NCBI GenBank assembly: GCA_028694155.1
Contig: JAQUTY010000006.1
Span: 62,001-126,000 of the forward strand
Direction: 5' to 3'
DNA length: 64,000 nt
Origin: Eubacteriales bacterium
GTDB taxonomy: Bacteria > Bacillota > Clostridia > Christensenellales > CAG-138
Made by a program: the position numbers and the translations under genes. This document shows positions 52,872-59,286 of the stretch, piece after piece (the stretch's first letter is position 1; the number at the start of each line of letters is the position of its first letter). The notes beneath the pieces were generated by a model. That model was not told the DNA's origin and searched no databases. It worked only from the letters and a program-made list of their open reading frames with translations.

Positions 52872-54229
52872 AGCTGCAAGCTCCTTTTCATTAGCTGCAA
52901 TGCGGCACTTCTGTCCAGCGTGGACAAAACGCCAACTGACGCCATTATGTAATCGTTATCGAACAGCAGTTTTAGGCTTCCTGCCTTGGGAAAGAGCATC
53001 ATGCGGTTCTCATTGCAGTCGGCAATTTTCCGAAGAATTGACCTGCGGTTGGGCAAACGTGTGAGCGCACCGCCGGTACCTACAAGATACTGCACCATGC
53101 TCAAATCCTTTCCTTCGGCAATGGTCTGCCTGCCGGTAGGTGTGTAGAGATGCCTAAGCTGTCCTGCGTGTCGCCTGACGGCAGTAATGCCTGCTTCAAG
53201 GCAGATTCGTTCGGTGAGCAAGAATTGCTCTTTGGTCGCAGGAACAGGCTCATATGCGCACATAACAGCGTCAATGTCCAAATTCAGCTCACGGGCGAGC
53301 TTGTCTGCGCCAATCATGTTAACAAGATTTTTTGCGTTAATGTACAGCCCCAAATCCCCCTCAACTGTGCGCTTTGCGGTTGGTTCAGGGGAGGTCATAA
53401 GAGATGCCATTTCGGGAGAACCCTCCGTGACACTATGCACGTCCGTTGTCGCTCCGCCAATATCCACCACGCATAAATCGCCTATTGCGCTTTTCAACAG
53501 CTCACAAGCGAGCATCACGCTGCCGGGGGTGGGGAGAATGCGTCCGTCAACCATCTCTTTAACATGTTCCATTCCGGGGGCGGTAACTATGTGCTTTTCA
53601 AAGGCCTCGTGAATGCACTTTCTTACTGGCTCGATGTTTAGCATATCCAACTTGGGATATACATTTTCGGTGATAGACAGGGGATAGTCGCTTCTATCGC
53701 ACAGCTCTTTTACCTCGGCTTGATTTTGAACATTGCCGCAATAAATGATGGGAATTTTTATTCCGTGTGCGATGATAGCCTTTAGATTAGAGATAACCGT
53801 GTTTCGTTCGCCATAATCCGTGCCACCTGCAAGCATCAACAGATTGGGCTTCAGCCTATCAATTTCCAACAAATCATATTCGTTCATCAATCCGGAGGTC
53901 GAATTGACAACGATTGCACCTGCACCAAGAGCAGCAGCCTTGGCAGCACGCACCGTCATGTCGTTGACCAAGCCATGCACGCTCATTTTTAGCCCACCTG
54001 CGGCAGAACCTGTTGCCAGCATGGTGTCATAGGTGAGCGTGCTGGTATTGAGCTTGCTTATCATATCGTCCAGAGCCCTGTCAAGACCCACCCGAACATC
54101 GCCATCTAGAACGGTAGTGGCAGCCTGTCCCTGCGCCACAAAGCGCACAAGCTCGCCGCCTAAACCGTCAAAGGCGTTTAATACTGTTGTGGTGGAGCCT
54201 ATCTCGGCTACAAGAACGTCAACGTGCAA
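52868..54229 (-). CDS. MutL/GlmL-type accessory protein of the aminomutase
   Basis: A 453-residue protein of the GlmL/MutL family, found beside B12-dependent aminomutases; ASKHA-like nucleotide-binding signatures are seen (VAEIGSTTTVLNAF at the N terminus, VVDIGGATTDVHSV near 265). The proposed function is reactivation or protection of the cobalamin enzyme, though that is inferred from family position. Its ATG abuts the oraE stop and it overlaps orr, so it belongs to the operon. Confidence 0.85.
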   Translation of the reverse strand: MHVDVLVAEIGSTTTVLNAFDGLGGELVRFVAQGQAATTVLDGDVRVGLDRALDDMISKLNTSTLTYDTMLATGSAAGGLKMSVHGLVNDMTVRAAKAAALGAGAIVVNSTSGLMNEYDLLEIDRLKPNLLMLAGGTDYGERNTVISNLKAIIAHGIKIPIIYCGNVQNQAEVKELCDRSDYPLSITENVYPKLDMLNIEPVRKCIHEAFEKHIVTAPGMEHVKEMVDGRILPTPGSVMLACELLKSAIGDLCVVDIGGATTDVHSVTEGSPEMASLMTSPEPTAKRTVEGDLGLYINAKNLVNMIGADKLARELNLDIDAVMCAYEPVPATKEQFLLTERICLEAGITAVRRHAGQLRHLYTPTGRQTIAEGKDLSMVQYLVGTGGALTRLPNRRSILRKIADCNENRMMLFPKAGSLKLLFDNDYIMASVGVLSTLDRSAALQLMKRSLQL

Positions 54230-56452
54230 TTAGTTATCCTCTCTTTGCCTGCGACAGTTTACCAAGAAGGTCGCAACATGGTTTCCGTGGGTGCCTCTGC
54301 CAAAGCCAGCGTCTGCACCTGCGGCTCTTGCGCCCTCATCTGTGACCTGCGTTCCGCCTGCTGCAAACATCAGTTTGTCACGAACACCCATTTCACGAGC
54401 AATCTGATCTACAAGAGCTATGTTCTTGTAGTGAATATCATCGTGTGAGATAATTGCAGAGGCAAGCATGGCATCGGCGTTTAGCTCGATGGCAGCATTG
54501 ACCAGCTTTTCGGGCGGAACCGATGTTCCAAGGTAATGCACCTTGATGCCGTATTTTTCGATACCGCCGTGCTTGATGTCAATGATCTCTCTAAGGCCCA
54601 CCGAATGTTCGTCCTGTCCAATGGTGCCTGCAACTACGACCATGGGCTTGCGCTCGATGTCGGCGCGGATTGCATCGTCTGAAAGAATATCCGGCTCGGT
54701 GGGAAGCACTAGCGAAGCCATATCGATGGAGAAGTCAACCTTGCCTTTAAGCTCAATTCGTGTTCCTTCAACGCTCTGCATAATCTCCCTGCTGATTACT
54801 TCGCAATCCAAAAGATTCATGCGCCTGCCAACTTCCAGCGCAGCAGCCTCGGCATGGCGAACATCGGTTGGGAAGAACATGGTCATCATCACCGTGCCGT
54901 CCGCAAGCCATTCCATTTCCGGGCGAATCTTGACAGCATCGGGACCTGCAAAATCCTTCACCTCGTCCATTCTTAAATACACGTTATCTGTATCGTCCAG
55001 CTCGTCAATGTACTGAATTTTGTCGGGACGCTCAAAAGTACAGCCACCTATCAGTTTAGATGGGTCGTCCTTGCAAGCAGGGTCATATTGCTCAACATTG
55101 TTGTAGCCATAGTGAGCTGTCACCGGTGCCATATAGTCATTTTCACGCTTGACAACCGTGCCAACGCCAATGCCGCCGCTTATCAAACGAGCTATGCCAT
55201 CGCCGTTGCGTTCGGGGAACATACCCGAATCGACAAAGAAGCCTTCTTCGACAGAGGCAAAATATCCGCCAAGTTCAAGCATATTCTCAAGGAAGAGGAC
55301 CGCTCGCTCCTTTAGCTCCCTAGCCTTATCACGGAGATACCCGTCCTTTTTGAGCTCGACCATATCCATAAGACCGTCAAGACCTACAAGGGCTTGCTTT
55401 GCCGTGTCGCACGCCTCAATATTATAGATGTGCCAAGGCACGTTGCGACCCTCGTCAGGCGTAATAGTTGATTGAATATCGGCACTGGTCAGCTTTGAAA
55501 TAACCATATTCAATACATGAGTAACCGTAGCTTCACGAGTTGACGATTCGATGTATTTTGTGTTCATCTGCGCACGCATACGGTAACCCACAAACAGGTC
55601 ACGCAGGGCGACCGCATACGGAAGATCCATGTATACGCAGGGCGCAGGGGTAGCGGTGGGTGGCACAGTAGACAGACAGATGTTTTCCTTTTTCATGCCG
55701 ACCTTGTTTGAAAGACACGCATTGATGGCGTGCTGCACCATCAATTCAGGCATTACCTTCCATGCGTCCCTTGCGGTTGCGTTAGCGTTATGTGCGCCAT
55801 CAATCTGCGCCATGTTTGCCCAGCTCATAACCTTTTTAGATTCACAGGCATCAACAAACGAACGCACCATGTTGATGTTGCGGTAGATAACATTGTACTG
55901 CGGATCCTGATGTGCGCCGTTCACGCCTTCCTCGGCAAACATCACAGCGGTGTCGGGACCTGCAACGCCGCTGACATATGAGTGATAGTTTATCGGACGA
56001 CCGACCTCATCTTCAATCATATCAAGAGCCTTGCGCTGGGCACGAACCTGCTTTCTTGTGACTGGAACGCCGCCAATTCCCTGAGGAGAGCCTTCAATCA
56101 GTCCGTCATAATGTGACTGACCTGCCGTGCGAATGACCATGATGTGATCTGCTCCATGATGCGCCGCCATACGCATTCTGCGAATGTCGTCCTCAAACCT
56201 ACCCGATGCAATTTCCGTGGTGATTACCGGAAGAGGCTGCGGATCAATATCATCAAAATAATGTGATGGGGGAAGACCAACACTGTTTTTAAGGGGAGTT
56301 GAGCAATCGTGATAGCAAAACGGCCCCATTTTCAAATCGGGAGCAGGCTCGCGCCATGTCCAGCCTCTTCTTCTGGGACGATAGTTTTCCAAGTCTTCAA
56401 GAATCTTTTCGACATCAATTTTTGCGTCTAATGGCAATGTATAATTACTCAT
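54230..56452 (-). CDS. oraE: D-ornithine 4,5-aminomutase large subunit
   Basis: Adenosylcobalamin- and PLP-dependent enzyme that moves the C5 amino group of D-ornithine to C4, giving 2,4-diaminopentanoate. The 740 residues include a large barrel and a C-terminal B12 domain with the cobalt-binding DEHSVG motif (near 625) and the following GTSVPPE and SAIISHDD strands. The overlap with oraS is 4 bp. Length and layout match characterised OraE. Confidence 0.95.
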   Translation of the reverse strand: MSNYTLPLDAKIDVEKILEDLENYRPRRRGWTWREPAPDLKMGPFCYHDCSTPLKNSVGLPPSHYFDDIDPQPLPVITTEIASGRFEDDIRRMRMAAHHGADHIMVIRTAGQSHYDGLIEGSPQGIGGVPVTRKQVRAQRKALDMIEDEVGRPINYHSYVSGVAGPDTAVMFAEEGVNGAHQDPQYNVIYRNINMVRSFVDACESKKVMSWANMAQIDGAHNANATARDAWKVMPELMVQHAINACLSNKVGMKKENICLSTVPPTATPAPCVYMDLPYAVALRDLFVGYRMRAQMNTKYIESSTREATVTHVLNMVISKLTSADIQSTITPDEGRNVPWHIYNIEACDTAKQALVGLDGLMDMVELKKDGYLRDKARELKERAVLFLENMLELGGYFASVEEGFFVDSGMFPERNGDGIARLISGGIGVGTVVKRENDYMAPVTAHYGYNNVEQYDPACKDDPSKLIGGCTFERPDKIQYIDELDDTDNVYLRMDEVKDFAGPDAVKIRPEMEWLADGTVMMTMFFPTDVRHAEAAALEVGRRMNLLDCEVISREIMQSVEGTRIELKGKVDFSIDMASLVLPTEPDILSDDAIRADIERKPMVVVAGTIGQDEHSVGLREIIDIKHGGIEKYGIKVHYLGTSVPPEKLVNAAIELNADAMLASAIISHDDIHYKNIALVDQIAREMGVRDKLMFAAGGTQVTDEGARAAGADAGFGRGTHGNHVATFLVNCRRQREDN

Positions 56453-56817
56453 TGCTTAGCACCTCCTTTGAACAGATATTCTGCGCTCTGCCAATCATCA
56501 TTGTCAATCAGCGCAAGCCCTGCTTGTCGAATGTCCATTTTGCCTGCAACTGCATAGCGATAGACAACGTTTCCTGCGCCATGACCCAACAATCCATGCT
56601 CCACACAGCCGTTTACAAGAGCCTTTGCTTCCAAAGATGAAAAGCCCATTCGCAAAAGCACGCTGCGCTCAATGGCAGGGGAGGTGTTTTCATAGCCCAG
56701 CTTCAATAGTGGGTCAGTGAGCTGCTCGGTCAGTTTCCAGAAGCGTTCCCTAAGTTCATCGTCGCTGAGAGCCTTTAGATGCGCACTGCGCTGCTGATAA
56801 TCGTCATTTCGTTTCAT
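56449..56817 (-). CDS. oraS: D-ornithine 4,5-aminomutase small subunit
   Basis: A 122-residue helical subunit of the aminomutase, as in the characterised OraSE. Recognisable blocks are DELRERFWKLTEQLTDPLL and SVLLRMGFSSLEA. It overlaps ortB (14 bp) upstream and oraE (4 bp) downstream, so the four genes ortA-ortB-oraS-oraE are tightly coupled. Confidence 0.92.
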   Translation of the reverse strand: MKRNDDYQQRSAHLKALSDDELRERFWKLTEQLTDPLLKLGYENTSPAIERSVLLRMGFSSLEAKALVNGCVEHGLLGHGAGNVVYRYAVAGKMDIRQAGLALIDNDDWQSAEYLFKGGAKQ

Positions 56818-58207
56818 TTATTATCTCCTTTACAAAGTCAACGTCTGTTTTTGTCTCGGCTGCCAAGAAAAGAATATCGTTGTCGGTAGGTTCGTGGGAG
56901 ATTGTAGCAAGGGCATTTTTTATCAATGATGCCCTAAGGTGCCTCATATCAAAATCTGTTGCGCTGATAAGCGAGGGGTGGGAGGGGAGAATGATGCTTT
57001 TTCCTGCCACTTCTTCATGAGGATTGCCAAAATGAATATCTATTCCGTTATTTCGTGCAAAGGAGAGCTGCGCATTAACGTGCTTTCCTGCACCTGTATA
57101 TTCGGTCTCCTGAACAACTATACACTTGTCCGCATCAAGCTGTTGAGAAAGAGCAAAGGCTGCAGCAAGCGAGGTGTTGCCTGCGGGGCCCTTTTCCATG
57201 CCCTCCAAGGCGGCAAGTGCTTCGGTGATGTAAAACACCTCACCCTGATTGACGGTAACATATCTGTCCATATAGCGAAGCGGACGTGCAGCAGAACGTG
57301 GAACATCGCTCCTGTCCGGATAGGTGGAAAATGGCACGCCAAAGCCTGTGTGACCCGTGGTAAACGACTTGAGATTGAACTGTGTGTCGCTTGCCATGTG
57401 CAGACCCTTGAGGTTGACGGACGCCGCCACGATTGTGGGATGACAGTCAGCCTTGTACAGACCCCGTGCAGTTCCTGTGAGGTTGCCGCCGCCTGCATTA
57501 GTGCAGACAACCATATCGGGATCCTTGCCAAGCTGTGCACGACACTGGGTTGCAATTTCGTATCCTAAAGTCTCGATGCCTGCAATTCCAAACGGAGTGT
57601 ACAGCGAGGCATTGAAATAGCCAGTATCCTCCAACATTCTAAGGAACATGTAGAACAGCTCTGGTCCAACGGTGAGCTGAACGACCTCTGCCCCCAGAGC
57701 CTCACATTTACGAGCTTTCTCCACTATCTCGGGCTGACCTACATGGTGACTGTCAAAGCATTCCTGAACAACGATACATTTCAGTCCTGCCTTTGCAGCG
57801 CAGGCGGCGACCGCAGCACCATAGTTGCCGCTGGTAGCGGAAATAACGCCCTTGTAACCCATGCGCTTTGCGTGATGAATGCTGGTGGCAGCTCGTCTTA
57901 CCTTGAAACTTCCCGATAGATTCGCCGCCTCGTCCTTGACAAAGATTCGCGCGCCCTTGCCAGATGGAGCTAGCTTTCGAGACAGCTCGGTTATGTTTTT
58001 AAGCTCAATTAGGGGAGTGTTGCCAATGGCAAATTCCGCTTGAGTTTTGATTACCATATCCAGCGTGTATCCGGTTGCAGCCATCATCGCCTCATAATCG
58101 AAGGCAATCGAGCCGCTTTCAAAATCGGAGTAGTCCATTCCTACCGCAGACTTCATTATCTGATTCTTGCGAGCCATGACCGCCTGATAACTGTTATCAA
58201 TCATCAT
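56804..58207 (-). CDS. ortB: 2-amino-4-ketopentanoate thiolase, beta subunit
   Basis: PLP subunit of the enzyme that cleaves 2-amino-4-oxopentanoate with CoA to alanine and acetyl-CoA. The 467 residues show the fold type II PLP pattern: the lysine in NLSGSFKVRRAA (about 105), ATSGNYGAAVA, and NAGGGNLTG near 240 for the phosphate. GGGGGTG precedes two ATGs (58207 and 58204); either could be used. It overlaps ortA by about 11 bp. Confidence 0.93.
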   Translation of the reverse strand: MMIDNSYQAVMARKNQIMKSAVGMDYSDFESGSIAFDYEAMMAATGYTLDMVIKTQAEFAIGNTPLIELKNITELSRKLAPSGKGARIFVKDEAANLSGSFKVRRAATSIHHAKRMGYKGVISATSGNYGAAVAACAAKAGLKCIVVQECFDSHHVGQPEIVEKARKCEALGAEVVQLTVGPELFYMFLRMLEDTGYFNASLYTPFGIAGIETLGYEIATQCRAQLGKDPDMVVCTNAGGGNLTGTARGLYKADCHPTIVAASVNLKGLHMASDTQFNLKSFTTGHTGFGVPFSTYPDRSDVPRSAARPLRYMDRYVTVNQGEVFYITEALAALEGMEKGPAGNTSLAAAFALSQQLDADKCIVVQETEYTGAGKHVNAQLSFARNNGIDIHFGNPHEEVAGKSIILPSHPSLISATDFDMRHLRASLIKNALATISHEPTDNDILFLAAETKTDVDFVKEIINETK

Positions 58208-58532
58208 TTTCACCCCCAAACACGATTGCTTTAACGTCGTCGTCAATCTTCAACAGTTCGGGAATAAAGCCACCGAAGTTATGCTCAAAGCACGGGTTGA
58301 CCGCACAGAGCCTCCCCTCGACCAAACGCCCAACTCGTGTTTTTACAGTCACCGTGTCGCCCATGCAAGCTGACTCATTTTGCATATAGCCCTTCACCCA
58401 CATCTGAAGCGGAACCTGCTTTGTGTCATCGGGTATATTTTTCGCACGTTCATCGGGTTCAAGCACGGTGATTTCCACCTGCACCCAATCACCTAATACC
58501 ACCAAATTATTCGCTGAGAATTCTCTATTCAA
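58197..58532 (-). CDS. ortA: 2-amino-4-ketopentanoate thiolase, alpha subunit
   Basis: A 111-residue small subunit of the OrtAB thiolase. Family blocks are GDWVQVEITVLEPDERA and VPLQMWVKGYMQ, closing with FGGFIPELLKI. I place the start at TTG 58532 because GGGAGG lies 8 bases upstream. The ATG at 58565 has no ribosome site, lies close to the predicted transcription start, and adds 11 residues foreign to the family. It is the first gene of the operon transcribed from the promoter at 58581-58609; ord is not linked. Confidence 0.88.
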   Translation of the reverse strand: MNREFSANNLVVLGDWVQVEITVLEPDERAKNIPDDTKQVPLQMWVKGYMQNESACMGDTVTVKTRVGRLVEGRLCAVNPCFEHNFGGFIPELLKIDDDVKAIVFGGENDD

Positions 58533-58580
58533 GCCGCAATCCTCCCAAAATGTTCTTTGAATCATCGTGTATACTAAATA

Positions 58581-58609
58581 ATTTTACACCGCAGTATCTT
58601 TAATGTCAA
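58581..58609 (-). promoter_or_regulatory. Promoter of the ortA-orr operon
   Basis: On the minus strand TTGACA (58609-58604), 17 bp and TAAAAT (58586-58581). The leader to the TTG start at 58532 is about 42 nt with GGGAGG. Confidence 0.82.
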
Positions 58610-58741
58610 TAAATCATTCAATTCATCAGATTGCCATATAAAAGTGAAAAGCGACTATTATTAATTTGAGCATATATAGACAAAATGTGCAAAGCAATTA
58701 TATGCAGCTAACCATTTAGCTTTCAACAAATGTACACACAA
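58610..58741. other. AT-rich gap between ortA promoter and xre
   Basis: About 130 bp, AT-rich. No gene or terminator is seen. It holds one copy of a 13-bp direct repeat, TTCAACAAATGTA (58722-58734). Confidence 0.5.
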
Positions 58742-58945
58742 CTACTCATCTTTGGTATACGCAACAATATCTCCAATTTTGCAATCTAGAATAGAGCATA
58801 AAGTGTCCAGAGTCTTTAGAGTAATATTCTGACCGTGCTTTATTCGATGTATAGTGTTGGCAGAGAGTCCATGCTTGAATATAAGCTCGTACTCAGTGAC
58901 GTTTTTGCGCAGAAGCGTCGCATAAAAAGGTTTATACGTTATCAT
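58742..58945 (-). CDS. XRE/Cro-CI-type small DNA-binding protein
   Basis: A 67-residue protein that is essentially only a helix-turn-helix of the Cro/CI type (recognition region LSANTIHRIKHGQNITLKTLDTLCSIL), with the short C-terminal IGDIV strand typical of HTH_26 proteins. The start at 58945 follows GAGGTGA. An ATG six codons upstream lacks a ribosome site. No effector domain is present, so it probably acts as a simple repressor. It faces the surface-protein gene across a palindrome-filled control region and is probably its regulator as well as its own. Confidence 0.85.
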   Translation of the reverse strand: MITYKPFYATLLRKNVTEYELIFKHGLSANTIHRIKHGQNITLKTLDTLCSILDCKIGDIVAYTKDE

Positions 58946-58977
58946 ATCATTCACCTCACTCATTATACTTCAATTAT

Positions 58978-59007
58978 AGTATTGACAATACTCAATAAAT
59001 TGAGTAT
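58978..59007. promoter_or_regulatory. Two overlapping perfect palindromes, putative XRE operator
   Basis: AGTATTG-A-CAATACT (58978-58992) and ATACTCAAT-AA-ATTGAGTAT (58988-59007) share ATACT. The first covers the -35 and the second covers the spacer and half of the -10 of the rightward promoter. Binding would block RNA polymerase. The natural candidate binder is the XRE protein 33 bp away. Confidence 0.7.
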
Positions 59008-59010
59008 AAT
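58982..59010 (+). promoter_or_regulatory. Promoter toward the surface-protein gene
   Basis: A perfect TTGACA (58982-58987), 17 bp and a perfect TATAAT (59005-59010), strongest match in the window. It fires into a 270-nt leader ahead of the 922-residue protein. Confidence 0.85.
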
Positions 59011-59286
59011 GTCTTATATCCTCGATTCAACAAATGTATTACTGAGGATAGGATTGTCCGTGGTTAACATATAAATGTTGCCAACTTACTATAAACTGTA
59101 GTCTCGACTAGAATTCTGATTACTTGGCGACAGCTGTCACAATAGATATGCAGATAAGCTAAACTATATCATTGGGGGGTAGAAGTAAATGCTTTATTAT
59201 CATTAGTTATTACTAAACATTAGCAACTCTTTGCATGGACACTGCGCCATGCGCATCAATAACTGTTATATTGTAAAGGAGAAAAT
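59011..59286 (+). other. Long leader of the surface-protein gene
   Basis: 276 bp without a recognisable gene. It contains a five-codon ORF with a strong ribosome site (GGGGGG 59174-59179; ATG 59189 to TAG 59206), a hairpin GCATGG/CCATGC (59233-59252), and an extended -10 (TGTTATATT, 59264-59272). It may carry translational or RNA-level control, or be partly a decayed gene. Confidence 0.5.

Larger units (their letters stand above)
58722..59038. repeat. 13-bp direct repeats flanking xre
   Basis: TTCAACAAATGTA occurs at 58722-58734 and 59026-59038, one copy on each side of the xre gene and its control region. Possible site of past insertion, or a shared regulatory element. Confidence 0.4.

Noticed and set aside
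59009..59074. Short frame starting inside the -10 box of the rightward promoter
   Set aside because: Its ATG lies upstream of the predicted transcription start (about 59017) and has no ribosome site.
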